Translations under genes and position numbers: made by a program
Assembly: GCA_902810755.1 (NCBI GenBank)
Contig: CADDYT010000013.1
Coordinates: forward strand, 1 to 63,344
DNA length: 63,344 nucleotides
Source: Chloroflexota bacterium
Lineage (GTDB): Bacteria > Chloroflexota > Ktedonobacteria > Ktedonobacterales > Ktedonobacteraceae
Reading direction: 5' to 3'
Notes under the pieces: model-generated
What the model was told of the DNA's origin: nothing
The model's database searches: none
What the model saw: only the letters and a program-made list of their open reading frames with translations
Shown: positions 37,461 through 46,546 of the stretch, in pieces
Layout: each line of letters starts with the position of its first letter
Position numbering within the stretch: the first letter of the stretch is position 1

Positions 37461-37949
37461 GTGTTGAAACCTTTCCTCTATGGACTTCTGTACAAGTGTG
37501 CCAGCGTGTTTTTTAACATATTCAACGCACTACTTTTTGGAAACCTTCCCCCTTTCGGTTGTGTGAGTGTAGTGATCGAGGACGAGGGCCGTTTTCTGCT
37601 GGTCAAGCAGGGCAAATCCTATACCTTCCCCGGCGGTTTCATGCGCTGGCGCGAACATCCGACGCAAACGGCGCGGCGCGAAGTCTATGAGGAGACAGGG
37701 CTACAGGTGAAAATCTGCGACCTCATCGGCTACCATTCCGCCGATAGTACCGGCATCACGCGCATGAGTACGCTCATTCTCGTCTTTCGCGGCGAAGTCG
37801 TTGGCGGAGAGCTACGTAGTAGCATCGAAGGCCAGCCCGTCTGGCTGGATGAGGCCGACGTGCAGGACAAACTTATCTCGCACTATGCTCACCTCTTTGA
37901 GAAATATAAAGCGGTTCGTGAGAGAACCTGCCCTTCAGAGTTATCTTGA
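37461..37949 (+). CDS. NUDIX hydrolase
   Basis: 162 residues. The Nudix box reads GGFMRWREHPTQTARREVYE then ETGL, matching G-x5-E-x7-REVxEExG with the metal-binding glutamates in place. An extra hydrophobic N-terminal stretch (LYGLLYKCASVFFNIFNALL) could be a membrane anchor. Substrate cannot be inferred from the box; nucleoside diphosphate derivatives are usual. A TATAAT at 37415-37420 is a likely -10 element. The gene stands alone and is followed by a repeat cluster. Confidence 0.88.
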   Translation: MLKPFLYGLLYKCASVFFNIFNALLFGNLPPFGCVSVVIEDEGRFLLVKQGKSYTFPGGFMRWREHPTQTARREVYEETGLQVKICDLIGYHSADSTGITRMSTLILVFRGEVVGGELRSSIEGQPVWLDEADVQDKLISHYAHLFEKYKAVRERTCPSELS

Positions 37950-38081
37950 TGCTGAGAGACACTTTTGATATTTGCCTGGTAGAACAGGTAGCGATTCAGC
38001 CCTTCCCTCCTCTGCCTCTCATAACTAACGAGAACGCCGGTCAGGAACGCAAAGTGGCAGGCTCTTGCCGAGCGAAGCCGA

Positions 38082-38169
38082 CATATCATGCTGAGCGGGA
38101 GCGAAGCATCTTCGGCAGCCAATTGTCAGTATGGTTGCCAGATGCTTCGCTCCCGCTCAGCATGACATG
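38082..38169. repeat. Dispersed palindromic repeat, inverted pair (copies 2 and 3)
   Basis: Two inverted 30-base arms (38082-38111 and 38140-38169, one mismatch) with core TCATGCTGAGCGGGAGCGAA around a 28-base spacer, between the convergent NUDIX and beta-helix genes. As RNA this makes a large hairpin that could end both transcripts. The rest of 37950-38196 holds no gene. Confidence 0.7.
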
Positions 38170-38196
38170 TTCCGGTCAGTTTCTCATAGCAAGCCT

Positions 38197-40116
38197 TTAC
38201 GGGTAGCTCACCACCGTGACCGGAGTATCCGGGTTGGCGATGGTCGACGAGCCACCGGTGTTGTTGATGACGTTGAGGATGCCACCGGAACCGGCTGTGG
38301 AGAGGAAGATGGTGAGCAGGTCGTGCATGCTTCCTGCTGGCAGGTTGGTGGGAACCTCAAAGGCGTTGGCGGCATAGATGTTCACGCCCTGGTTGAAGAA
38401 GCTGTAGCTGCCCATGCCGTAGCCGTTGAAGCTGGTCACATTGCCGGTCACTTTGAAGGCGGCCCAGCCGTCGACGCCGGGGGCTTCCATCCATGCGGCC
38501 TGGCTGGGCGGGTCGTAGGGCATCTCGTTCTGGAAGAAGATATCCGTGCCGCCATTTCCTGACCAGATCACCTCATACTTTTGATAGTGTTCGACGAAAA
38601 GGCCATAGGCGGTCACGTTATTCCCGGTAACGACGACGCCGGTATCTGCCGTGTTGCTGGTCCAGCCCACGCCGTTGCCATGATCGGCCCGCCACGCCCA
38701 GATGTCATCGAGGATGGTGTTGCCGCTGTTGACCACCAGGCTGGTTGTCGCCTTGCCCGCTGCCGCGCCACCGATGCGGAAGAAGACATCCTGAATGGCC
38801 GACGGGTCGGAGGCGTCACCGGGCCTGTGACCAATGCCGAAGAGCAGCAGCGCCGACGAGTTCTTCGCGCCCGCGTCGAAGATCATTCCTGAAAGCAGAA
38901 CGCCCTGTGCATTGATGACACTCATAGAAACATTGCCGTTTTGTGGGATCAGCGTCGGGAAGCCGAGACCGAGTACCACAGTGTCGGGGTGTGTGACCAG
39001 GATGCTCTGGTTCAGGCTATAGATGCCCGGAGTCAGAATGAGATTCTTGCCGGAAGCCAGGGCGGCGTTAATGCTGGCTACCGAGTCCGATGGTTGAGCA
39101 ATGAAGAACTTGCTGATTGGGATAGAGGTGCCGGGCGTCTGGCCGCTGCCCCACGTCGTACCAGAGGAGTTGTGCTGCGCCGAGGGAACAAAGACGTTGT
39201 AGTTCCCATTGGCGTCCATGTACAGGTATGGCTCCTCGCGTGTCACCGGGCTGGTCGCGAGCGTGGTGTACGGACCGCCGCAGGATGACTGAGCGGGGAA
39301 GCACTGCGCGGGCGCGCCCACAACGCCTGAGAAGACCTGGTTCCAGACGCCGTTGGACCAGCTATCAATCTGGCTGTTTCTGACAATCCACTGTTGCTGC
39401 GAGCCGCTCGTAATGCTGCTACCGTTGAATGCCGAATCGGCAATGAAACCGCCGCTGGCATAAGACGGAGGGGTGCAGTAGTCCATGAGGGTGGCGTAGC
39501 CGTTGACGTTGACCCGGCGCATCGGCGCGGCCTGCGATACCGCCCAGAACTCGCCGTAATAGCAGCCTCCCGGCGTGTTGACGTTGATGGTCAGGTTCGA
39601 CAACGAGCGCCAGAAGTTCACCAGCGCGGTACAATTGTTGCTGCCGAAGCACTGGTTATACACGTCGATGGAGCCGTTGATGACGACATCGTTGGGGGAG
39701 AGGCCGAGGCCCGCCACCGAGGTGTAGTAGCCAACTTTGAAGTTGAGCGGGTTGCTACTGGAACCGTAGGTGCCAGGCTCGAACAGCAGCGCGTAACGCT
39801 GCGTGCCGAACTGGTTGGAAATCTGCTGGTTTGCCACGGCGTCAACCGTCGCCTGGATCTGACTCTGTGGCATACTGGGATTGAAAATATAGACGTTTGG
39901 GCCGAAATCGGGTTGGCCGGACGCGGGAGCTGCCAGCGCGGTGGGAACAGCGCCGGGTGTCACCAGCGCCAGCGCAGTGGCAAGCACGCATGCAAACGTC
40001 ACGAGTACCCCCACTGCGAAGATTGGACGATGGCGCACTCGCCCACCATCCGGGCGATGCGTTTTCCATATGCCTGGCTGTCGGTGCAGGCGGGAAGCAA
40101 ACAGGCGCAAGCTCAT
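38197..40116 (-). CDS. Secreted beta-helix-like protein
   Basis: 639 residues from the ATG at 40116 (MSLRLFASRL), chosen because GAGGAG lies 8 bases upstream. A basic segment, a hydrophobic stretch (FAVGVLVTFACVLATALALV) and AAPASG form a signal peptide, so the protein is exported. The mature region begins FGPNVYIFNPSMPQSQIQA and is rich in N, G, S and short beta-strand stretches with repeating spacing, as in pectate-lyase-like or GH55-like right-handed beta-helices; relatives are often annotated only vaguely. Carbohydrate binding or cleavage is likely but no catalytic residues can be assigned. Two operator-like palindromes overlap its promoter. Confidence 0.75.
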   Translation of the reverse strand: MSLRLFASRLHRQPGIWKTHRPDGGRVRHRPIFAVGVLVTFACVLATALALVTPGAVPTALAAPASGQPDFGPNVYIFNPSMPQSQIQATVDAVANQQISNQFGTQRYALLFEPGTYGSSSNPLNFKVGYYTSVAGLGLSPNDVVINGSIDVYNQCFGSNNCTALVNFWRSLSNLTINVNTPGGCYYGEFWAVSQAAPMRRVNVNGYATLMDYCTPPSYASGGFIADSAFNGSSITSGSQQQWIVRNSQIDSWSNGVWNQVFSGVVGAPAQCFPAQSSCGGPYTTLATSPVTREEPYLYMDANGNYNVFVPSAQHNSSGTTWGSGQTPGTSIPISKFFIAQPSDSVASINAALASGKNLILTPGIYSLNQSILVTHPDTVVLGLGFPTLIPQNGNVSMSVINAQGVLLSGMIFDAGAKNSSALLLFGIGHRPGDASDPSAIQDVFFRIGGAAAGKATTSLVVNSGNTILDDIWAWRADHGNGVGWTSNTADTGVVVTGNNVTAYGLFVEHYQKYEVIWSGNGGTDIFFQNEMPYDPPSQAAWMEAPGVDGWAAFKVTGNVTSFNGYGMGSYSFFNQGVNIYAANAFEVPTNLPAGSMHDLLTIFLSTAGSGGILNVINNTGGSSTIANPDTPVTVVSYP

Positions 40117-40161
40117 CTCTTCATCTCCTCGTCTCAAATGATGTACCCCTAACACACCGAG

Positions 40162-40208
40162 AAACCGGTTTATGCATCTAGCATAACATGAGAAACCGGT
40201 TTACGCAA
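40162..40208 (-). promoter_or_regulatory. Promoter with two AAACCGGTTT operators upstream of the secreted protein gene
   Basis: The palindrome AAACCGGTTT occurs at 40162-40171 and 40193-40202, 31 bases centre to centre, each in the wider context GAGAAACCGGTTTAYGCA. On the minus strand TTGCGT (40203-40208) and TATGCT (40180-40185) are 17 bases apart and flank one operator; the other lies just downstream. CG-centred palindromes of this kind are typical of LacI-family repressors, so sugar-dependent derepression is likely. No repressor gene is adjacent. Confidence 0.65.
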
Positions 40209-40280
40209 TATGACTTTCTGGTGATTACTCATGATTATCTACAAGTACAAGATGTTCGTGACCGGACATGCCCGTAGGTG

Positions 40281-40308
40281 TCATGCTGAGCGGCAGCGAA
40301 GCATGACC
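40281..40308. repeat. Dispersed palindromic repeat, copy 4
   Basis: TCATGCTGAGCGGCAGCGAA followed by GCATGACC, a variant of the repeat at 31599 and 38082, between the divergent secreted-protein and Sua5 genes. Confidence 0.6.
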
Positions 40309-40413
40309 TCTGTTCGGGCGCGTTTTCAAAGGTGTTTTCGATGCTAGTCACAGGTTTTGAAGCGTGCTATACTCGTGTGAGACCCTATCACTCTTGAGGA
40401 AGTATACAGTCAT

Positions 40414-41508
40414 ATGCAGCGTATCCAGACAGAAGTTTTGAAAATCAACCCGGTTTACCCTGAACCGGCTGTTATTGAGCATGCAGCGACGCTGATCCGG
40501 CGGGGAGAAGTCGTTGTTTTTCCCACCGAGACGGTCTATGGGCTGGGGGCCGATGCCTTCCAGCCTGCCGCGCTTGAACATATCTTTGCCGCAAAAGGTC
40601 GACCATATAGCGACCCGTTGATTGTCCACATTGCCGGTGAAGAGAGTTTGCAGTTGCTCACGCCCGAGGTCTCAACGCAGGCTCAACGGCTGGCGGAGGC
40701 ATTCTGGCCCGGCCCGCTGACGCTCATTCTGCCGCGCGGCCCGCGCGTGCCTGATCTGGTCACGGCTGGCCTGCAAACGGTAGCCGTGCGCATGCCGCGC
40801 CATCCGGTGGCCCTGGCGCTGATCCGCGCTGCCGCTTCACCCATTGCCGCGCCCAGCGCCAACCGCTTTATGCATGTCAGCCCGACTACCGCGCAGCATG
40901 CCCTCGGCGACCTCGCAGGCCGCGTGCCGCTCATTCTGGACGGCGGCCCAAGCGAAGTCGGCGTAGAATCGACCGTCCTTGATCTCTGCTCGCCTGTGCC
41001 GACCATCCTGCGTCCCGGCGGCATCAGCCTTGAGAGCCTGCGGGCCGTCCTGCCTGCCGTTCAGCCCCCGCGCCGTCGCGAGGTAACGAGTGAAGCCGCG
41101 CAAGCCGAAATGGAAGCGCAACACGTTTCCACACGTTCTCCCGGCCAGATGCTCATACACTACGCTCCCGCCGTGCCGCTGCTCCTCTTCGAGGGTTCAC
41201 CGCAAGCCATGCGAGCCGCTATGCTGGACGAAGCGAGACGGCGACAGGCGCAAGGCGAGCGAGTCGGCGTGCTGGTCGCCGACGAAGACATGGCCGCCTT
41301 TCAGGAGAACAATATCTCTGCCTACTCGCTCGGTAACTCCGAGGTGTCCGAACAGATCGCCGCCGCGCTCTTTGCCGGTATGCGCGCCCTTGAAGCGGCA
41401 GGCGTCCAGACCATCCTCTGTCGCAGCTTCGATGAACGTGGCCTCGGCCTTGCCATCCGTGACCGCCTGCTCAAAGCCGCTGGTGGCAAAATCTTCCACT
41501 CAGCATGA
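40414..41508 (+). CDS. L-threonylcarbamoyladenylate synthase (Sua5 type)
   Basis: 364 residues. The N-terminal ~210 residues are the YrdC/TsaC domain (VVVFPTETVYGLGADAFQP, PYSDPLIVHI, AVRMPRHPVALALIRAA, SPIAAPSANRFMHVSPT, VESTVLDL), which makes threonylcarbamoyl-AMP for the t6A37 modification of ANN-decoding tRNAs. The C-terminal ~150 residues match the Sua5 domain, which distinguishes this from the shorter TsaC. GAGGAAG stands upstream of the ATG. A short 7-base hairpin (41530-41555) follows the gene. Housekeeping; no other tRNA-modification gene adjoins it. Confidence 0.92.
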   Translation: MQRIQTEVLKINPVYPEPAVIEHAATLIRRGEVVVFPTETVYGLGADAFQPAALEHIFAAKGRPYSDPLIVHIAGEESLQLLTPEVSTQAQRLAEAFWPGPLTLILPRGPRVPDLVTAGLQTVAVRMPRHPVALALIRAAASPIAAPSANRFMHVSPTTAQHALGDLAGRVPLILDGGPSEVGVESTVLDLCSPVPTILRPGGISLESLRAVLPAVQPPRRREVTSEAAQAEMEAQHVSTRSPGQMLIHYAPAVPLLLFEGSPQAMRAAMLDEARRRQAQGERVGVLVADEDMAAFQENNISAYSLGNSEVSEQIAAALFAGMRALEAAGVQTILCRSFDERGLGLAIRDRLLKAAGGKIFHSA

Positions 41509-41567
41509 CATATCAGCGTTACTGTTCAATGACCGGTAAGCCTTCTCGCCGGTCATGATCTATATGC

Positions 41568-41596
41568 TTGCTCTTGTCCTGATTTTCGTGTATACT
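41568..41596 (+). promoter_or_regulatory. Probable sigma-70 promoter of the MalT-like regulator gene
   Basis: TTGCTC at 41568-41573 and TATACT at 41591-41596 with a 17-base spacer, about 87 bases before the start codon. Confidence 0.45.
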
Positions 41597-41682
41597 GCTG
41601 TTGGGGGTCATCAATATGGTTTGTTGGGGACCAAAGGCGTCCGAGTATCGTTGGGGATACATTTTGTCTGAGGAAGGATGGC

Positions 41683-44600
41683 ATGCCGAAACTTGCTGCA
41701 CACGCTCTGGTCTGGTCGTCGGAACACAATTCTTATACTGTCTACGAACAGGGGCAACTTCAGTTTACTTCCCTGTCAGAAGACGATGAAACGTGGGTAG
41801 CCTGGCTTGCAAAGCGCAGTTCATTCTCTTTTCAGGGCAAGCATGGCCATCTTACCTTGCTGAAAGAGACGCGCGCGCGCGGCAACGAGGGCTACTGGTA
41901 TGCTTATCAGCGCCAGGGAAGACGCCGAATCAAGCAATATGCAGGGCGCACCCCGGATCTGACGATCTCCCGCCTGGAGGAACTGGCGCATACCCCTGAC
42001 TTCCTGACGAACAAGACGCATTCTATTGACCGGCTCTCGCAGCAAAGCCGACAAGAACATATCGCTGACGACCCCTCTGAGTATGGCTCATTCTCCACGC
42101 TGCATGAGGTGATAGCCGGAAAACCACTCCTCACTTCCAGGCTGCGTCCACCGCCTCTGCAAACTGCTCTCATTCGACGCGAACGCCTGCTGGCTTTGCT
42201 AGACGCCAGTCTTGAGTGCAGACTCACGTGGCTCTCAGCCCCTGCTGGCTACGGCAAAACCACGCTTTTAGCGCAATGGCTCGCCGCGCGCAGGCTACCT
42301 GTGGCGTGGCTCTCCCTGGAGAGGGAGCAGAACGATCCACGACTTTTCCTGGCCTATTTGATCGGCGCGCTTCAGTGCGTCCATCCAACCCTCGGTGCGA
42401 GTATCCTGGCAAGCGTCCAGGTGGAAGGACAGGTGGCCCTGAGTGAAGGGATCGTTCTCTTGCTCAACGAACTGGCCGCATTACCTGCGCGTATCATACT
42501 GGTTCTTGATAACTATCACGTGATCGAGAGTCAATGCATTCATCATGCGCTCAAGCTCCTCCTTGCTCATCTGCCCGCGAACGTCCATCTGGTTCTTGCC
42601 AGCCGTAGCGAACCGCCTGGCCTGCTTGTTCGCTTGCGGGCCTCTGGACAACTTACGGAACTGGGTGCCGACGCGCTGCGCCTGACTCGTGAGGAAATGG
42701 AGGAATTGCTTACCTGTGTGCTGCACGTGAAAGCCGGGCCGCAAGAACTGGATGAGCTGGATGAGCGCGTCGAGGGCTGGATCGCGGGTCTGTACCTGGC
42801 GCGCAGCGCCTTGCAGAGCGACGCAAATTTTGCTCATTTTCGCGCCGCCTGCGCGGGAAACAATCGGCATATTCAGACCTATTTTCTTGAAGAGGTGCTG
42901 GCGAGTCTGCCGCAAGACGCGCAAACCTTCCTGCTCCATACTGCTCTATCCGGGTGTTGCAATAGCTCGCTCTGTGAGGCTGTGACGGGTCGGGAGGACT
43001 GTACGCAAATGCTAGAAGAGCTGGCGCGCATGAATGTATTTCTCTGTCCGTTGGCTGAGCAAGAAGGATGGTATCGTTACCATTCGCTCTTTGCCAGAGC
43101 GTTGGGCCATCACCTGTCACGCACTCAGCCGGAACTGGCTGCAACGCTGCACCTGCGGGCCAGTCGGTGGTTCGAGGCTCACGCCTTGCCCGCGGAAGCC
43201 ATCGAACACGCTCTGATGGCCCGGGATTATATGCGTGCGGCAACCCTGATCGAGGGGATTGCCTCGGAGTTGATCGGCGAGGGGAAACTCACCATACTGC
43301 AAAACTGGCTCGATGCGCTGCCTGAGGAGATTGTGCGCGCCAGTCCTCGTCTCTGTATCAGTCGGGTCTGGCAGGAGTTTATCACCACGCAGATCAGTAC
43401 GTTCATGCTGTGGGTCGAGGCGGCGGAACAGGCGCTGCACCGGCTTGAGGAGACACTGCCCCCGTCCGCGGTTGCCGCGCTTCAGAGTGAGATTATCGCG
43501 CTCCGCTCGGTCTATACCATTTCGTTCGCTGACTTCTCCTCAGCCATTGCTGCCTGCCAGCAGGTTCTGCAACAACTGCCCGCCGATAGTCACTATCTGC
43601 GCGGCCTGATTTTGATGTTGCTGGGCATGGCTTACACGCGCAGCATCGACGTGGGGGCGGCGGCGCGGGCGCTCTCCGAGGCGAACAGCAACATCCAGGC
43701 GGCAGGGCATGTTCTCCTGTTGCCCTACGTCACTATGGCGCAGGCGGAATTGTACGCGGCGCAGGGCTATCCCTTCCAGGCCGCAAAGCTCTACCGCCAC
43801 GTCCTCGCGCTGGAGACCGGGTCGGGTGTCGCCTCGCTTTTTCTGGCAGGCTGCGCCCACGTTGGATTGGGCTATCTGCTATGGGAATGGAATAATCTTG
43901 CCGAAGCCAGGCACCATTTGCTGCAAGCCTGGACAATGGGGCAACATACGCAGACCAGTACGATTCTGTTCGATAGTGCGCTGCTGCTTGCCATGGTAAC
44001 GCAGGCTCAGGGAGACAGCGCGGCTACACAATCCTGGTTGCGCCAGCTGGAATCACTCAGTCAGCGTGCCAGCTATATTGAGCTGACAGAGGTAATCGCG
44101 CCCATCCGCGCCAGATTTGCCCTGACAGAGGGCCACCTGGAAGACGCGCTCTTCTGGATGCGCGAAGAGAACCAGCGTGCCGCTGATCCCGGCTACAGGC
44201 GCAGCGAACTTATCGACCTGACGCGCGCGCGCGTGCTGATCGCGGTCGGTCAGGCTGGCATTGAGCCAGATGCCGGTGCGCGTGCGCTCGAACTGCTGGA
44301 ACACTGGTACGTCACAGCCGATCAGGCGGGCAGGGTGAGAGTGCTGTTAGAGGTTCTGATCTTGCAGGCCCTGGCGCACCAGCTTCAGAATGACCGGGCA
44401 GGCGCGCTGCGCGCTCTGCAACGTGCAGTCACCCTGGCAGAGCCGGGCAGATATATCCGCCTGTTTGTGGCTGAGGGCGACCCGCTGGCCAGGCTCTTGC
44501 GCCTTTTGCTTGAGCGCACGCGGAAGGACAGCAGGCAAACAGTCAGCATAGCCTATCTCTCCGCACTGCTCAAAGCCTTTATACATCCCGGCAACTTCTC

Positions 44601-44832
44601 CCTGCCAACCCCTCGCTCTGAGTCCCAACCGCTTCTTGATCCACTCAGCTTGCGCGAACGCGAAGTTCTTCGCTTGATCGCTGCTGGACTGAAGAACCGC
44701 GAGATTGCCGACGAACTGGTAGTGGTCACCGGCACGGTCAAGGCGCATATCAACATGATCTATCAGAAACTCGGTGTCACCAACCGCGTTCAGGCCATCA
44801 CCCGCGCCCGCGCGCTTGGCCTCCTCTCATAA
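41683..44832 (+). CDS. MalT-like LuxR family regulator (STAND ATPase)
   Basis: 1049 residues. An N-terminal ~110-residue region (YTVYEQGQLQFTSLSEDDET) of unknown role precedes a STAND-type NTPase with Walker A SAPAGYGKTTLLAQW and a Walker B-like ILVLDNYHVI. A long helical TPR-like middle follows and the last ~65 residues are a LuxR helix-turn-helix (LSLREREVLRLIAAGLKNRE, IADELVVVTGTVKAHINMIY). MalT relatives bind an inducer and ATP, oligomerise and activate promoters; large numbers of such proteins are typical of Ktedonobacteria. AGGAAGG stands 6 bases before the ATG. Target genes are not evident; the beta-lactamase-like gene follows in the same direction. Confidence 0.88.
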   Translation: MPKLAAHALVWSSEHNSYTVYEQGQLQFTSLSEDDETWVAWLAKRSSFSFQGKHGHLTLLKETRARGNEGYWYAYQRQGRRRIKQYAGRTPDLTISRLEELAHTPDFLTNKTHSIDRLSQQSRQEHIADDPSEYGSFSTLHEVIAGKPLLTSRLRPPPLQTALIRRERLLALLDASLECRLTWLSAPAGYGKTTLLAQWLAARRLPVAWLSLEREQNDPRLFLAYLIGALQCVHPTLGASILASVQVEGQVALSEGIVLLLNELAALPARIILVLDNYHVIESQCIHHALKLLLAHLPANVHLVLASRSEPPGLLVRLRASGQLTELGADALRLTREEMEELLTCVLHVKAGPQELDELDERVEGWIAGLYLARSALQSDANFAHFRAACAGNNRHIQTYFLEEVLASLPQDAQTFLLHTALSGCCNSSLCEAVTGREDCTQMLEELARMNVFLCPLAEQEGWYRYHSLFARALGHHLSRTQPELAATLHLRASRWFEAHALPAEAIEHALMARDYMRAATLIEGIASELIGEGKLTILQNWLDALPEEIVRASPRLCISRVWQEFITTQISTFMLWVEAAEQALHRLEETLPPSAVAALQSEIIALRSVYTISFADFSSAIAACQQVLQQLPADSHYLRGLILMLLGMAYTRSIDVGAAARALSEANSNIQAAGHVLLLPYVTMAQAELYAAQGYPFQAAKLYRHVLALETGSGVASLFLAGCAHVGLGYLLWEWNNLAEARHHLLQAWTMGQHTQTSTILFDSALLLAMVTQAQGDSAATQSWLRQLESLSQRASYIELTEVIAPIRARFALTEGHLEDALFWMREENQRAADPGYRRSELIDLTRARVLIAVGQAGIEPDAGARALELLEHWYVTADQAGRVRVLLEVLILQALAHQLQNDRAGALRALQRAVTLAEPGRYIRLFVAEGDPLARLLRLLLERTRKDSRQTVSIAYLSALLKAFIHPGNFSLPTPRSESQPLLDPLSLREREVLRLIAAGLKNREIADELVVVTGTVKAHINMIYQKLGVTNRVQAITRARALGLLS

Positions 44833-44988
44833 AGCGATTTGTCTCCTCCCCTGAAAAAGTTATCCGCACATTTACCCTTTGGTAGAAGTCCTTGCGAGAT
44901 GTGTCCGGGTACACTTAGAAGTGCCAGACGTTTTTCCTTGCGTGGAGAGCGTCGAGAACAGGGAAAAAGCAGGAGAAAAGGAAGGACT

Positions 44989-46479
44989 ATGCAAACAGAA
45001 ACATCATCCAGTATCACTCCACTGGCCGGTTTCGAGGACGATGTACGCGCCGTGCTACAGGATAACAGGGTGCCAGGCGCCGCCGTCATCATCATCAAAG
45101 ATGATAAGGTGCTTCTCTCTCAAGGCTTTGGCAAGCGTAATGTGGCCGAGAACCTGGACGTGACCCCGCGCACGCTTTTCCCCATCGGCTCGTCGGGCAA
45201 GGCTTTTACTGCGGCAGCGATCGCGATGCTGGTCGATGAAGGCAAACTGGAGTGGGATAAACCGGTCAGAGACTATCTGCCCACCTTCAAACTGCAGGAT
45301 CAATTTGCGAGCGAGCGCATCACCGTGCGCGATCTGTTGTGCCATCGCTGCGGGCTGCCACGCCACGAATTTCTCTGGTACGGCTCGAACTTCACACGCA
45401 AGGAACTGGTCGAGCGCCTGGCCTATCTTGAACCCAGCGCCGATTTTCGCGCGCGTTACCAGTATAACAATCTGATGTATGCAACGGCTGGCTATTTGAT
45501 TGAGTGCGTGACCGGCCAGACCTGGGAAGAATTTGTGGCCGCGCGCATCTTCCGGCCACTGGGTATGGTTTCCAGCAACACTGCTGTCGAAGCTTCACTC
45601 GCGACCGGTGATTACGCGCTGCCCTATGCAGAGAAGAAGGGCGAGATTCAGGAAGTGCCTTTCTATAGCAAATTCCAGGCTCTGGGTCCGGCTGGCGGTA
45701 TCAACACCAACCTGGAAGATATAGAACACTGGCTGCGCTTTCATTTGAACGAGGGCAAACACGGGGAGACACAACTGCTGGCGGCGGAACACCTGACGCA
45801 GAATCATGCCCCCCACACGGTCATCCCGGCAGGCGAATCTCTTCCAACGGGTAAGTACCCGGAGATCGCCAACTGGTGCTACGGGCAGGGCTGGTTCGTT
45901 GGCACATATCGCGGCCATCGTATGGTTCAGCATGGTGGCTCGATTGACGGCTTTATGGCCGAGGTCGCGCTTTTGCCCGATGAGCAGATAGGGGTGGCCG
46001 TCTTCACCAATCGCGGCAATACCCTTATCCCCTATATCATCGCCTTCAGCGCCTGTGATCGCTTGCTTGGCGCGGAAAAGACGGACTGGAACGGGCGCTT
46101 GCAGAAAGAGTTCGCGGACCTCAAGGCCCAGCAGGAAAAGCAACTCGCGGAGGCGCAGAAAGCCGCGCCGCCGATTCCCGACACCCACCCCTCGCATCCG
46201 CTTCATGCCTATTGCGGGCGCTACGAGCATCCCGGCTATGGCGTTGTGACCATCAGCCGGGTCGAAGATCGCTTGCAATGGATCTATAACGCTATTCCCT
46301 CATCCCTGACCCACATTCATTACGATATCTTCGAGTTGAACCTCGAATTCTTTGAATTCAAAACAAAGGTGTCGTTTGCTACTTCCGAGAAAGGAGAAAT
46401 AGAGAGCCTGGCCGTCAAGCTGGAGCCGACGGTGAAAGCGCAAGTCTTCACGCGCGTGCCAGAGCAGACAACAAGATAA
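44989..46479 (+). CDS. Serine beta-lactamase-like hydrolase (class C fold)
   Basis: 496 residues from the ATG at 44989 (MQTETSSSITPLAG), with GGAAGG just upstream. The serine/lysine pair S68-x-x-K71 (PIGSSGKAFTAA), YNN at 159-161 and HGGS further on are the three catalytic motifs of class C beta-lactamases, penicillin-binding peptidases and related esterases. No signal peptide is visible, unlike secreted beta-lactamases, so an intracellular peptidase or esterase is more likely than drug resistance. The ~100-residue C-terminal domain (HAYCGRYEHPGYGVVTISRV) is of the DUF3471 kind. An oligopeptide-binding protein and two peptide-related enzymes follow, suggesting a peptide-use cluster. Confidence 0.85.
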   Translation: MQTETSSSITPLAGFEDDVRAVLQDNRVPGAAVIIIKDDKVLLSQGFGKRNVAENLDVTPRTLFPIGSSGKAFTAAAIAMLVDEGKLEWDKPVRDYLPTFKLQDQFASERITVRDLLCHRCGLPRHEFLWYGSNFTRKELVERLAYLEPSADFRARYQYNNLMYATAGYLIECVTGQTWEEFVAARIFRPLGMVSSNTAVEASLATGDYALPYAEKKGEIQEVPFYSKFQALGPAGGINTNLEDIEHWLRFHLNEGKHGETQLLAAEHLTQNHAPHTVIPAGESLPTGKYPEIANWCYGQGWFVGTYRGHRMVQHGGSIDGFMAEVALLPDEQIGVAVFTNRGNTLIPYIIAFSACDRLLGAEKTDWNGRLQKEFADLKAQQEKQLAEAQKAAPPIPDTHPSHPLHAYCGRYEHPGYGVVTISRVEDRLQWIYNAIPSSLTHIHYDIFELNLEFFEFKTKVSFATSEKGEIESLAVKLEPTVKAQVFTRVPEQTTR

Positions 46480-46546
46480 AACTCACCGGTTTGTTTCGTT
46501 GTGCAACCTGATACGTCGGTGTCTCAGTATATAAGGAGTTACTGCT

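Noticed and set aside
44989..46479. Beta-lactam resistance gene
   Set aside because: No signal peptide and a C-terminal extra domain make a peptidase or esterase more likely.
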